Shown in pieces: positions 8,476 through 17,196 of a stretch of DNA of 44,363 bases. The notes beneath the pieces were generated by a model. The model saw only the letters and a program-made list of their open reading frames with translations, had not been told where the DNA came from and did not search any database. This DNA comes from Eubacteriales bacterium (GTDB lineage Bacteria > Bacillota_A > Clostridia > Lachnospirales > Lachnospiraceae), in the NCBI GenBank assembly GCA_030533315.1, contig JAUNJL010000002.1, forward strand, positions 1 through 44,363, written 5' to 3'. Both the position numbers and the translations under genes were made by a program. Each line of letters starts with the position of its first letter. The first letter of the stretch is position 1.

Positions 8476-8692
8476 AACTTTCCTCCTTTTTGGCGCATTT
8501 ACTGCGCCGATCATGGTAGATTCGGAAGCCTGCTTCCGAACTTTCCCCTTTCCTGGCGCATTCACTGCGCCGATCATGGTAGATTCGGAAGCCCGCTTCC
8601 GAACTTTCCTCCTTTTTGGCGCACTTACTGCGCCGATCATGGTAGATTCGGAAGCCTGCTTCCGAACTTTCCCCTTTCCTAGCGCATTCACC
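8476..8692. repeat. 63-bp tandem repeat array, 3.4 units, two hairpins each
   Basis: Units begin at 8476, 8539, 8602 and 8665 (the last is cut at about 8692), an exact 63-bp period. Each full unit holds a GGCGCA...TGCGCC hairpin (5-nt loop) and a TTCGGAAGC..GCTTCCGAA hairpin (2-nt centre). Two subtypes alternate: units 1 and 3 have TTCCTCCTTTTT, units 2 and 4 have TTTCCCCTTTCCT, which suggests duplication of a 126-bp dimer. On the minus strand the units carry GGAGGAAAG or GGGGAAAG and an internal ATG, and the frame stays open as a 21-residue repeat (8473-8691). It lies between the Rrf2 and traX-like genes. Confidence 0.9.
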
Positions 8693-8698
8693 GTATTT

Positions 8699-9130
8699 TC
8701 AGATCACATAATCATCCGCCCTGGCGTTCTGCCATTTCAGCATATCCTCCAGGGTGATATGGTCCACGACGCCGCTGACGGCATCATCCAGCTTTTTCCA
8801 GAGAAGCCTGGCCGCACAGCCATTCTCCCTGTGGCAGGGCCCGCTCCCGTCCTTGCAGTCCACGGCAGTCAGACTCCCCTCTGTAAGGCGCAGGATCATC
8901 CCCACCGTATATTCCTCCGGGGGCATCCGCAAGAGATAGCCTCCCTGGGGGCCTCGGACGCTCTGGACATATCCCGCCTTGTTCAGAACGGAGATGATCT
9001 GCTCCAGATATTTTTCCGAAATCTCCTGTCTTTTCGCCACGTCCTTCAAACGGATGGGTGCGCCTGTATCATTCTCCGCCAGATCCAGCATCAAACGGAC
9101 TGCGTATCTTCCTTTGGTGGAAATTTTCAT
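8699..9130 (-). CDS. Rrf2-family regulator with three conserved-position cysteines
   Basis: 143 residues. Winged HTH (MKISTKGRYAVRLMLDLAEN, DVAKRQEISEKYLEQIISVL, RGPQGGY wing). C92, C99 and C105 (C-x6-C-x5-C) sit where IscR has its Fe-S ligands C92/C98/C104. The frame is open to 9247, but the ATG at 9130 has GGGAGG 7 nt upstream and the normal Rrf2 N-terminus. The next gene upstream is metY, so a CymR/IscR-like sensor of cysteine or Fe-S status that controls sulfur genes is plausible (inference). CymR itself lacks these Cys residues, so this one may be an Fe-S sensor. Confidence 0.88.
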   Translation of the reverse strand: MKISTKGRYAVRLMLDLAENDTGAPIRLKDVAKRQEISEKYLEQIISVLNKAGYVQSVRGPQGGYLLRMPPEEYTVGMILRLTEGSLTAVDCKDGSGPCHRENGCAARLLWKKLDDAVSGVVDHITLEDMLKWQNARADDYVI

Positions 9131-9154
9131 AATTATCCTCCCGAGTTCACGGAA

Positions 9155-9179
9155 AGAAGCCCCGTTTTCTGGGGCTCCT
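9155..9179 (-). other. Leader hairpin before the Rrf2 gene (possible attenuator)
   Basis: In the transcript, GAGCCCC and GGGGCTT (G-T pair allowed) form a stem around AGAAAAC, followed by CTTTCC, about 20 nt before the RBS. It could terminate or regulate the Rrf2 transcript; the T-tract is short. Confidence 0.4.
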
Positions 9180-9202
9180 TTCGTATTTGTCTGTATTCTT
9201 CG

Positions 9203-9231
9203 ATTATATTCTATTCCGCTTCTAATGTAAA
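9203..9231 (-). promoter_or_regulatory. Promoter of the Rrf2 gene
   Basis: The minus strand has TTTACA (9231-9226), a 17-nt spacer and TATAAT (9208-9203), with a predicted start near 9196 and a leader of about 65 nt. The space 9248-9430 upstream holds an 11-bp imperfect inverted repeat (GCGAGGGGGAA near 9313 and TTCCCCCTTGC near 9350), and I see no gene there. Confidence 0.75.
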
Positions 9232-9430
9232 GCTGTAAAGCGGACATTCATATTCGTTGCTTTCGCTCTTTTTTATTTTCCTTTTGCTTTCGGATGCTCG
9301 CCGCAGGAAGATGCGAGGGGGAAGGCTCTCGCAGTGGCGAAGCCCGTTTTCCCCCTTGCGCTCCCCCTTCTGGGCACGCCTTTTTTGTGCGGGGCCAGAC
9401 CCTTTTGCTTTTGGTTGCTCTGTCAGTTTT

Positions 9431-10756
9431 TTATGAGGCGAGGCTGCCGTCCTTCACTGCTTCAAAGGCTTCTTGAAGATCTTCCAAAATGTCGGCAATG
9501 TTTTCTGTTCCGATGGAGAGACGGATGGTGTTTGGCAGGATCCCCTGCTCCTTCAATTCCTCCTTGGTGCACTGGCTATGGGTGGTGGTGGCCGGATGGA
9601 TAACCAAAGATTTCACGTCCGCCACATTTGCCAGGAGAGAAAACAGCTCCAGATTGTCAATAAAATCCCGGGCAGTCTTATCATCTCCTTTGATCTCAAA
9701 GGTGAAAATAGAACCGCCTCCCTTTGGAAAATACTTTTCATAGAGCTGCTTCTGCTCCGGGTCCTGAGAAAGGGCCGGGTGATGCACCCTCTCCACCTGC
9801 GGATGGCGGCTCAGGTAATCCACCACCTTCAGGGCATTCTCCACATGACGCTCCACCCGCAGAGACAACGTCTCCAATCCCTGAAGGAACAAGAAGGAGT
9901 GGAAGGGAGAAATAGTGGCCCCCGTATCCCGCAGAAGAATGGCCCGGATCTTGGTCACGAATGCCGCCCTTCCCGCCGCCTCCGTAAAGCAGATGCCATG
10001 ATAGCTGGGGTTCGGCTCCGTAAGGGAAGGGAACCGCCCGGAGGCTTCCCAGTCAAAGTTCCCGCCGTCCACGATCACGCCGCCGATGGCCGTCCCATGG
10101 CCGCCGATGAACTTCGTGGCGGAGTGGACCACAATATCCGCTCCATAGGAGATGGGCCGTACCAGGTAAGGTGTGGCAAAGGTGTTGTCCACCACCAGGG
10201 GAACGCCCTGACTATGGGCCAAATTTGCCAGCGTCTCAATGTCCGCCACCTCTGAGTTGGGATTGCCCAGCGTCTCAATGAAAAGAGCCTTCGTGTTATC
10301 TTGAATGGCCTCCTCCACAGCCTTGCTGTCAAAAATATCCACAAAGGTGGTGGTGATGCCAAACTGAGGGAAGGTATGGGCCAACAGATTGTAGGTACCC
10401 CCATAAATGTTCTTGGCCGCCACGATATGATCCCCTGCCTGAGCCAGGTTTTCCAGGGTGTAAGAGATCGCCGCCGCCCCAGACGCCACCGCCAGCGCCG
10501 CTGCGCCTCCCTCCAGGGCTGCAATCCTCTGTTCAAAAACATCCTGGGTAGGGTTGGTAAGACGTCCATAGATATTTCCCGCATCTGATAGGCCAAACCT
10601 GGCGGCCGCATGATCCGAATCCCGGAAAACATAGGAGGACGTCTGGTAAATAGGCACCGTCCTCGCCCCAGTAGCCGGATCAGGGCTTTCCTGTCCCACG
10701 TGAAGCTGTAAGGTTTCAAACTGAAGGTTTCTTTCTTCTCTTGCTTTTCTGCTCAT
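9431..10756 (-). CDS. metY: O-acetylhomoserine sulfhydrylase
   Basis: 441 residues, the length of the long OAH/OAS sulfhydrylases rather than the 380-residue cystathionine lyases. A PLP-dependent Cys/Met metabolism enzyme: substrate loop YGRLTNPT (63-70), phosphate-binding ASGAAA (91-96), PLP-stacking Y118 region, D190 (VVDNTFATPY) and Schiff-base K215 in HSATKFIGGHG. It makes homocysteine from O-acetylhomoserine and sulfide in the cytoplasm. AAAAGGAG lies just before the ATG. Monocistronic, followed by the Rrf2 gene with its own promoter. I found no S-box or T-box in the upstream region. Confidence 0.93.
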   Translation of the reverse strand: MSRKAREERNLQFETLQLHVGQESPDPATGARTVPIYQTSSYVFRDSDHAAARFGLSDAGNIYGRLTNPTQDVFEQRIAALEGGAAALAVASGAAAISYTLENLAQAGDHIVAAKNIYGGTYNLLAHTFPQFGITTTFVDIFDSKAVEEAIQDNTKALFIETLGNPNSEVADIETLANLAHSQGVPLVVDNTFATPYLVRPISYGADIVVHSATKFIGGHGTAIGGVIVDGGNFDWEASGRFPSLTEPNPSYHGICFTEAAGRAAFVTKIRAILLRDTGATISPFHSFLFLQGLETLSLRVERHVENALKVVDYLSRHPQVERVHHPALSQDPEQKQLYEKYFPKGGGSIFTFEIKGDDKTARDFIDNLELFSLLANVADVKSLVIHPATTTHSQCTKEELKEQGILPNTIRLSIGTENIADILEDLQEAFEAVKDGSLAS

Positions 10757-10823
10757 ATTTTTATTTTCTCCTTTTCACGATTCATTCTCTGTGTCATCAA
10801 TATCCCATCTGGAAATCTACAAT

Positions 10824-10844
10824 TGAACGACGTTTCGTCATTCA
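10824..10844. promoter_or_regulatory. Inverted repeat upstream of metY, candidate operator
   Basis: TGAACGACG and CGTCATTCA are 9-bp arms with one mismatch around a TTT centre, about 70 bp before the metY ATG. AT-rich promoter-like sequence surrounds it (TATATG nearby). It could bind the Rrf2 protein; the sequence is not the B. subtilis CymR box. Confidence 0.4.
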
Positions 10845-10948
10845 TATATTTCCTATCTGTTTACAAGGTTATTCTATCTCATCCCCCTCATCCTGTCCAA
10901 TATGGAAAAAGCAGCGCCAGTAATAGGGAGAACCTATCGTGAAAAGTA

Positions 10949-10982
10949 CAAAAAATAACGGCCCAGATATCTGAACCGTTAT
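10949..10982 (-). terminator. Terminator of the sucrose/fructan operon
   Basis: On the minus strand ATAACGG (10982-10976) pairs with CCGTTAT (10961-10955). Between them CAGATATCTG extends the stem, and TTTTTT follows. It lies 135 bp after the last GH13 stop. The space 10983-11116 has no gene. Confidence 0.85.
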
Positions 10983-11116
10983 CCGCCAAACTCTCCAAAG
11001 GCCGCCTGGCCCTTGAGCACTTTGCATATTTCCGCCATTTTGAGAAAGCAAAAAGCCTCGCCTTTTCACTCCCCCATGCCCCGCCCCCGTTTCCGACAGT
11101 CTTTTTGCTGCGGGAC

Positions 11117-12715
11117 TTATTTTCTGATGATACACGCCTCAAAGGGACGCAGGATCCCTTCCAGAGCTGGTTTTTTGTAGTTGCAGAGAAGATCTCTCCC
11201 ATGAGTGCGCAGACCGCAGGGAACGTTTTCCCCCTTGAAATTACACAGGATCAAGATACACTCTTCCCCCAGGGTCCTTGTGTAGGCCGCAACATGGGGA
11301 TCCTCCGGCAAAAGAAGCTCAAAGGATCCGTCCACGAAAATCGGCATATCCTTTCTCATGCGGATCAGGCTTTTGTAATAATAAAAGATGGAATCCTCAT
11401 CCTCCAGCGCCTGTTTGACATTGATCTCCCGATAGTTGGGATTCACCGGAATCCAGGGCGTCCCCTGGGAAAAGCCTCCGCAAGGAGTGTCGTCCCACTG
11501 CATGGGGGTGCGGGCATTGTCTCGGCCCCGGCGGTGAATCTTCTCCATGATCTCCTTGGGATCATCTCCCCTTGCCGTCCGCTCCCGGTACATGTTCAGG
11601 ATCTCAATGTCCCGGTAATCCCCGATCTCCATCCGTGCATTGGTCATACCAATCTCCTGGCCCTGGTAAATATAAGGCGTTCCCTGCATCCCGTGAAGGA
11701 AGGTGGCCAGCATTTTTGCAGACTCCACCCGGTACCTCCCCTCATCCCCATAGCAGGACACAGACCGGGGAAGATCATGGTTCTCCAGGAAAAGACTGTT
11801 CCAGCCCCTTCCCTCCAGGGCCTTCTGCCATTTTTGAAAAACCCCCTTCAGCTCCGGCAGGGACAGGGGCTTTCGCTCCCACTTCTCCTTCTTCTCCTGT
11901 CCATGGATCACATGCTCAAACTGGAACACCATGGAAAGCTCCGACTCATCAGGATTGCTGTAGAGAAGCGCCCCCTCCGGCGTAGCGCTCCAGGCCTCTC
12001 CCACCGTCACCAGGTCTCTTCCCTGAAAAGCCGCCAGGCTCATCTCCCGGATGCGTTGGTGAAGGGTGGGGCCGTCCACCATCACCACGTTGTCGATATC
12101 CTTCCCAATGGTGTCGATCACGTCCAGGCGAAAGCCGCCCACTCCCCGGCGGGCCCACCAGCGGATCATGTCGTACAGACGATTCCTCAAAGCAACGTTG
12201 TCCCAGTTCAGATCCGGCTGCTTTACGGAAAACTGGTGAAGATAATACTGGCCGCACTCCGGCACCCACTCCCAGGCAGAGCCCCCGAAATTGGACTTTA
12301 GATCGTTGGGCGGACAGCCCTCCTTCCCGTCCCTCCATACATAATAATCGTGAAACAGGTTGTCCCTGCTCTTTTTCGCCTCCAAAAACCAGGGATGCTC
12401 ATCGGAGGAATGGTTCAGCACCAAATCCATAATGATCCGGATGCCCCTCTTCTTGGCTTCATAGATCAGATCATCCATGTCGCTCAGGGAGCCGAAAATA
12501 GGGTCAATGTCCCGATAATCGGATATGTCATATCCATTATCATCCTGGGGAGAACGGTAAACCGGGGACAGCCAGATGGCGTCCACCCCCAGCTCTTCCA
12601 GATAATCCAGGCGGCTGATGATCCCCTGCAGGTCGCCGATCCCGTCCCCATTGCTGTCACAAAAGCTTCTCGGATAAATCTGGTAGATTACCGCATCCTT
12701 CCACCATTTCTTCAT
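11117..12715 (-). CDS. GH13_31 alpha-glucosidase, oligo-1,6-glucosidase type
   Basis: 532 residues, cytoplasmic. Catalytic set: nucleophile D198 (GFRLDVID), acid/base E240 (VGEAWS), transition-state D314 (ENHD). The QPDLN motif (166-170) marks the oligo-1,6-glucosidase/sucrase subgroup. The residue after the nucleophile is Val199; in characterised relatives Val here goes with alpha-1,6 specificity and Ala/Thr with alpha-1,4. It probably hydrolyses isomaltose-type oligosaccharides or sucrose isomers produced or imported by this operon. It starts 4 nt after the amylosucrase-like stop. The last gene before the terminator. Confidence 0.9.
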   Translation of the reverse strand: MKKWWKDAVIYQIYPRSFCDSNGDGIGDLQGIISRLDYLEELGVDAIWLSPVYRSPQDDNGYDISDYRDIDPIFGSLSDMDDLIYEAKKRGIRIIMDLVLNHSSDEHPWFLEAKKSRDNLFHDYYVWRDGKEGCPPNDLKSNFGGSAWEWVPECGQYYLHQFSVKQPDLNWDNVALRNRLYDMIRWWARRGVGGFRLDVIDTIGKDIDNVVMVDGPTLHQRIREMSLAAFQGRDLVTVGEAWSATPEGALLYSNPDESELSMVFQFEHVIHGQEKKEKWERKPLSLPELKGVFQKWQKALEGRGWNSLFLENHDLPRSVSCYGDEGRYRVESAKMLATFLHGMQGTPYIYQGQEIGMTNARMEIGDYRDIEILNMYRERTARGDDPKEIMEKIHRRGRDNARTPMQWDDTPCGGFSQGTPWIPVNPNYREINVKQALEDEDSIFYYYKSLIRMRKDMPIFVDGSFELLLPEDPHVAAYTRTLGEECILILCNFKGENVPCGLRTHGRDLLCNYKKPALEGILRPFEACIIRK

Positions 12716-12719
12716 ATTC

Positions 12720-14615
12720 CTATTTTCCGCCTTTCTTCTTTTTCAGCCAATAGAAGCTATTTCCCGGCACCCAGACCCCGGAGGCCTTCATCTCCTTGCC
12801 CGTAACCAGATCCCGGTACATTCCGTCCTGCTGGTCGATCCAGGCGGTCTTGTCAAACTCACTGAAATTAAACAGACCGATCAGCTTGTCCCCTCCATAC
12901 TCCCGGACAATACAGATCACCGAGGGCTCGTAGGTTTCCAGGGTGTAAAAGCCTGCCGTGGACACGAAGACCGGCTCCTCCGCCCGGATCCCTTCCAGCC
13001 TGCGAAGACCGTGGAAGATCCGATCCTGTACGCTTCCCTCCTTGTCGATCATCTCCGTCAGCGTCCAGTGGAAAATGCCCCGATGGATGTACCTGGAATC
13101 CGGCGCCTTTTCCGGCACCTCCTTGTAGGAGTAATCGTTGGTCTGACCCACCTCATCCCCACTGTAGAGCATGGGGATCCCCGATTGGGTAAACATAAAG
13201 GCATGAAGAGTCAGCAGCCGGTCGATGGCGTAGGCCATCTGGGCGGGATCGTGCTCAAAGCCCGCCTTCTCCACGCCGCACATGGAGGCCGCCGTGCCGC
13301 AGAAACGGGCGTCCCCCGTCACCGGGTCCGCATTGTAAAGCTCTCCCCGGCTGTAGCTGTCCCGTATCCTTCCCGTGAAAAAGTCATTGATGTACTGCTT
13401 GTGAGGCCGCTCCATCATCCCCCAGCCCTCCAGGGAAGGATAATCCAGCCCCCAGCCAATGTCATCGTGACACCTGAGATAATTCAAAAACACATATTCC
13501 TTCGGAAGGGATGCCAGGATATCCACCTGCTTTTTCAAAAGCCTGGTATCCCTTGTCGCCAGAGAATGCCAGGTGGTGGCCATGGTGGTCACGTTGTAAA
13601 GCATGTGGCACTCCGGCTTTTCCAGGGTTCCAAAATAGGGGGCCACCTTGGAGGGCTCCATGACCACCTCCCCCAGAAGCAGGATGCCCGGGCAGACGAT
13701 CTCCCCGATCATGCGCATCATGCGGACGATGGTGTGCACCTGGGGAAGGTTCCGGCAATCCGTTCCCAGCTCCTTCCAAATATAGGGAACTGCGTCAATT
13801 CGGATCACGTCGATCCCCACATTGGCAAAGAACAGGAAATTGTACATCATCTCGTTAAAGACCCTGGGATTTTTGTAATTCAGATCCCACTGATAAGGAT
13901 AAAAGCTGGTCATCACATGATGCCCGATCTCCGGCAGATAGGTAAAATTGCCGGGAGCCGTGGTGGGGAAAACCTGGGGCACGGTCTCCTCATACCTGGC
14001 AGGAATCTCATAATTGTCATAGAAGAAGTACCGGCTCATGTACTCCCCTTCCCCCCTGCGGGCCCGAATGGCCCACTCATGATCCTCGGAGGTATGGTTC
14101 ATGACAAAATCCATGCAAAGACTGATTCCCCTCCCGTGGCAGTCCTTGGCCAGATCCTCCAGATCCTCCATGGTGCCCAGCTCCGGCTGAACCTTGCGGA
14201 AGTCCGCCACCGCATAGCCTCCGTCCGACCTGCCCTTGGGCGACTCCAAAAGGGGCATGAGATGGACGTAATTGACGCCGCATTTTTCGATGTAGTCCAG
14301 CTTTTCCTGAACTCCCTTTAAATTTCCCGCGAAATTATCCACATAGAGCATCATTCCCAAAATGTCATTCTTCCGAAACCAGCCTGTATCCTTCTCCCTT
14401 CTACGGTCCAGCCCCTTCAGTGCCTCCCGGCGCTCCTGGTAGAACCGCCTCATGTTCTGAGTCAGCTCATCCAGCATCTCCTCATTTTGGTAAAGCTCCA
14501 TATACAGCCACTTCAGCTCGTCAAAATGGCGCTGAAACCTCTTATCATATTCTTCTGCCTGCGAGCCGCCCCTTTTCATTGCCACCGGGCTGCTCTCTGC
14601 CGCTTTCCTTCTCAT
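12720..14615 (-). CDS. GH13_4 amylosucrase / sucrose hydrolase-like enzyme
   Basis: 631 residues. Helical N-terminal domain (DELKWLYMELYQNEEMLDEL) typical of GH13_4, then the barrel with nucleophile D274 (VIRIDAVPY), acid/base E316 (LLLGEVV) and D384 in RCHDDIGWG, the amylosucrase signature. It splits sucrose and either transfers glucose to a glucan (amylosucrase) or to water (sucrose hydrolase); sequence inspection cannot decide. No signal peptide. I start at 14615, with GAGGAG 10 nt upstream and 14 nt after the GH32 stop; the open frame reaches 14651, inside GH32. It acts on imported sucrose alongside GH32. Confidence 0.88.
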   Translation of the reverse strand: MRRKAAESSPVAMKRGGSQAEEYDKRFQRHFDELKWLYMELYQNEEMLDELTQNMRRFYQERREALKGLDRRREKDTGWFRKNDILGMMLYVDNFAGNLKGVQEKLDYIEKCGVNYVHLMPLLESPKGRSDGGYAVADFRKVQPELGTMEDLEDLAKDCHGRGISLCMDFVMNHTSEDHEWAIRARRGEGEYMSRYFFYDNYEIPARYEETVPQVFPTTAPGNFTYLPEIGHHVMTSFYPYQWDLNYKNPRVFNEMMYNFLFFANVGIDVIRIDAVPYIWKELGTDCRNLPQVHTIVRMMRMIGEIVCPGILLLGEVVMEPSKVAPYFGTLEKPECHMLYNVTTMATTWHSLATRDTRLLKKQVDILASLPKEYVFLNYLRCHDDIGWGLDYPSLEGWGMMERPHKQYINDFFTGRIRDSYSRGELYNADPVTGDARFCGTAASMCGVEKAGFEHDPAQMAYAIDRLLTLHAFMFTQSGIPMLYSGDEVGQTNDYSYKEVPEKAPDSRYIHRGIFHWTLTEMIDKEGSVQDRIFHGLRRLEGIRAEEPVFVSTAGFYTLETYEPSVICIVREYGGDKLIGLFNFSEFDKTAWIDQQDGMYRDLVTGKEMKASGVWVPGNSFYWLKKKKGGK

Positions 14616-14629
14616 ATATATTCCGCTCC

Positions 14630-16153
14630 TCACTGCCGTTCTCCCGTCCAAAGAAAGATCCGTCCCTGGCCACCGGGGCCTGCCGCCTGGATCCTTCCCT
14701 TCAGAAGGGGAGATTCCGTCTCATAAAAGGCATTGAAGGTTCCCCTATTGCCGTGAACCTCCACAACATACCTGTCCACGATCACATGAAGCTCCGTCAG
14801 AGCCTCCGAAAGAGGCGTCCGTTCCTTCCCAAACACCAGGCTTCCCTGGTCAACGGACAGCTCCTGTCCAAAAAATCGTACATCCACCTTCCCAGGCCCA
14901 TCCAGCGCCAGGCAGATCTCCGTCACGCCCTCCTGCCCGCTTTCCATGGAGAACTCCTCCTCCAGAGAAAAGGCGGCAATCTCCTGCTTGCCTCTCTCAT
15001 ACTCCCGCACCGGCAAAAGGGAAAGACAGGGTTCTCCTTCCTTCTCCACCAGGGTAAGCTCCCTTGGGATCCCCATCATCCCCGTATAAAGATGTCCCGG
15101 GTTCTTCGTTCTCAGCCAAAAAACGCTTACCACCCGATCGCAAAGCCCGCTACAGGTCTGAGCCGCATAGGGAAGGCTGGTCTGATAGGCCATCCGGCGC
15201 ACCCCGTCCGTCTGGAAGGTGAAGCCGTCAAAATCTCCCAGATAATAAAAACCGTCCGCACTGGTGAACACCCACACCTGCCGCCCTTCATATTCCAGGC
15301 AGAAAAGGTCGGGGCATTCCCAGGCCTCCTCCAGGACGATGCGATCCGTCTCCTCCCAGTCCCTCAGATCCTTTGACCGGAAAAAGCCAAATTCATTTCC
15401 CTGGATCCAGAGCACCATGACATAGGCCTCCGTCTCTTCATGCCAGAAGATCTTTGGGTCCCTGGTATCCTTTTCCAGCTCTCCGATGGCGGCCCCCGGA
15501 AGCTTTTCCAGGGTATCACCTCCATCCTGGCTCACCGCAATCCTCTGGGTAAACAGCCTCCCCTGGCTCCAGGGACTTTCCCCGCCTGCGGCGGAGTAAT
15601 AAAAGAGAAGGGTATCCTTGGGAAGCCCCAGCAGCCCCCTCTCATTCACAAGGCCGCAGCCGGAAAAGGCCGGACCGGTCTCATCGGGAAACAGCACGTT
15701 GTCCCCCTGGGTAAAGGTGAGAAGATCACGGCTTTTTGCGTGCCCCCAGGACATGTTCTGCCACTGGGTGTTCATGGGGTTGTGCTGAAAATACAGATGG
15801 TACCACCCCTGGCGGAACACGAAGCCATTGGGATCATTGATCCACCCTCTCTGGGCGGTAAAGTGGATCAGCGGACGGGAAAGGGGCTCGTACTGGTAAG
15901 CATCCTGCTGACGAAAAGATTCCAAAACCTTTATATCAAAATCCCCCCTGAACGTCAACGTCTTCCCCCGATATTTTTCCACATTCAGATAGCTGATATA
16001 ATCCCAGGATTCCTTATCCACGTCCACACACGCCGGTATCTGAAACTCAAAGATCTTTTCCTCCCCGCAAAAGACCTCCAGCAGCTTTTCCGGCCGCTCT
16101 GCATAAACAGGAATCCCCAGGTACTTCTTTTCTATTTTTATGGTTTGATCCAT
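14630..16153 (-). CDS. GH32 beta-fructosidase (sucrose/fructo-oligosaccharide hydrolase)
   Basis: 507 residues. GH32 five-blade propeller with nucleophile D107 (WINDPNG, 104-110), the RDP motif D232 and the acid/base E279 in ECPD (279-282), then the C-terminal beta-sandwich (about 380-507). About 90 residues precede the catalytic core, more than in minimal sucrose-6-P hydrolases. No signal peptide, so it acts on substrate brought in by the ABC importer. Because an ABC system imports unphosphorylated sugar, sucrose or short fructans are the likely substrates rather than sucrose-6-P. AGGAGG lies 7 nt before the ATG. Confidence 0.92.
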   Translation of the reverse strand: MDQTIKIEKKYLGIPVYAERPEKLLEVFCGEEKIFEFQIPACVDVDKESWDYISYLNVEKYRGKTLTFRGDFDIKVLESFRQQDAYQYEPLSRPLIHFTAQRGWINDPNGFVFRQGWYHLYFQHNPMNTQWQNMSWGHAKSRDLLTFTQGDNVLFPDETGPAFSGCGLVNERGLLGLPKDTLLFYYSAAGGESPWSQGRLFTQRIAVSQDGGDTLEKLPGAAIGELEKDTRDPKIFWHEETEAYVMVLWIQGNEFGFFRSKDLRDWEETDRIVLEEAWECPDLFCLEYEGRQVWVFTSADGFYYLGDFDGFTFQTDGVRRMAYQTSLPYAAQTCSGLCDRVVSVFWLRTKNPGHLYTGMMGIPRELTLVEKEGEPCLSLLPVREYERGKQEIAAFSLEEEFSMESGQEGVTEICLALDGPGKVDVRFFGQELSVDQGSLVFGKERTPLSEALTELHVIVDRYVVEVHGNRGTFNAFYETESPLLKGRIQAAGPGGQGRIFLWTGERQ

Positions 16154-16335
16154 AATCCTTCCTCCTGATCATGATGGATAGATGATCCGGCCCCTCCTCC
16201 TTTTCACAGACAGGACTTCGCCAAAGCCCTCCCCGTCCTCCTGCGCCCGCCCATATCCCAGGCGGCGGGGCCCATGCACAGAAAAAAGGGCGCAGAGAGA
16301 ATACCGGCTGTATTCCCCGCTGCGTCCTTTCTATA

Positions 16336-17196
16336 TCATCCTTTCACGGCACCGGATGTTACGCCCTCTACAATATATCTTTGCAGGAACAGGTACAGGA
16401 TCAGGATGGGCAGCATTGCCAAAAGCAGTGCGGCCATGACAAGTCCCATATCCGTGGAATAGGTTCCGTAAAACGCCTGTGTGGCGATGGGAATGGTGTA
16501 CAGCTCCTTGCGGCCCAGCACCAGGCTTGGCAGAAGGTAGTCATTCCAAAAGGCCATGGCGTCAATGATGGCAACCGTTGCGATGGTCGGCTTCAGAAGA
16601 GGAAACACGATCTTCCAGAAGGTCTGCCATCTGGTACAGCCATCGATCAGCGCCGCTTCCTCCAGCTCCAGAGGGATGTTGGTACGGATCGCTCCATGGA
16701 ACATGAAGGTGGCCATGGACACCGAGAACCCCACGTGCATCAAAACCAGGGTCAAACGGCTGTTCAGAACTCCGAAAATACCGCCGTAAAGAGACACCAG
16801 CGGAACCATCAGCACCTGGAAAGGAATCACCATGGAAGCGATCATCCCTCCAAAGAGGATGCCGCAGGCCTTCCATTTGTTTCGCACGATCACGAAGGCC
16901 GCCATGGAGGATGCCAGAAGGGTCAGCACCGTTGCAGATGTGGTGATCACAAGAGAGTTTCTAAACACCACAAGGAAATCCATCTTTTTCATGGCATCCG
17001 GGAAGTTGCTCAGGATGAAGCCATGCTCTCCCACCAGAGCCAGGGGATTGGATGTAATGTCTCCCTTCGTCTTAAACACGTTCACAATGACAAGAAGGAA
17101 GGGGAACACAAAGAGGAGCAACAGTATGGCAAGTACCACGAGCATGATCACGTGGGATACTGTTTTTTTGCGGGCAGCTTTTTTATTATCGTCCAT
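16336..17196 (-). CDS. Carbohydrate ABC transporter permease (MsmG/MalG type)
   Basis: 286 residues, six helices, with the EAA loop EEAALIDGCTRWQTFWKIVF at about 188-207 that contacts the ATPase. The start overlaps the stop of the other permease as TAATG (1 nt), so the two are coupled. The second subunit of the sugar channel. The 182-bp space to GH32 has no gene. Confidence 0.93.
   Translation of the reverse strand: MDDNKKAARKKTVSHVIMLVVLAILLLLFVFPFLLVIVNVFKTKGDITSNPLALVGEHGFILSNFPDAMKKMDFLVVFRNSLVITTSATVLTLLASSMAAFVIVRNKWKACGILFGGMIASMVIPFQVLMVPLVSLYGGIFGVLNSRLTLVLMHVGFSVSMATFMFHGAIRTNIPLELEEAALIDGCTRWQTFWKIVFPLLKPTIATVAIIDAMAFWNDYLLPSLVLGRKELYTIPIATQAFYGTYSTDMGLVMAALLLAMLPILILYLFLQRYIVEGVTSGAVKG

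Noticed and set aside
8473..8691. 72-codon minus-strand frame across the 63-bp repeats as a protein
   Set aside because: 63 is a multiple of three, so any open frame repeats; the hairpins and lack of a proper RBS point to a nucleic-acid element.
8476..8692. CRISPR array
   Set aside because: The repeats are directly contiguous with no unique spacers and no cas genes nearby.
13011..14321. Long plus-strand frame (436 codons) inside the amylosucrase-like gene
   Set aside because: It lies fully opposite a gene with all catalytic motifs, is His/Pro-rich and has no RBS; similar shadows occur opposite lacI, deoB and the EAL gene.
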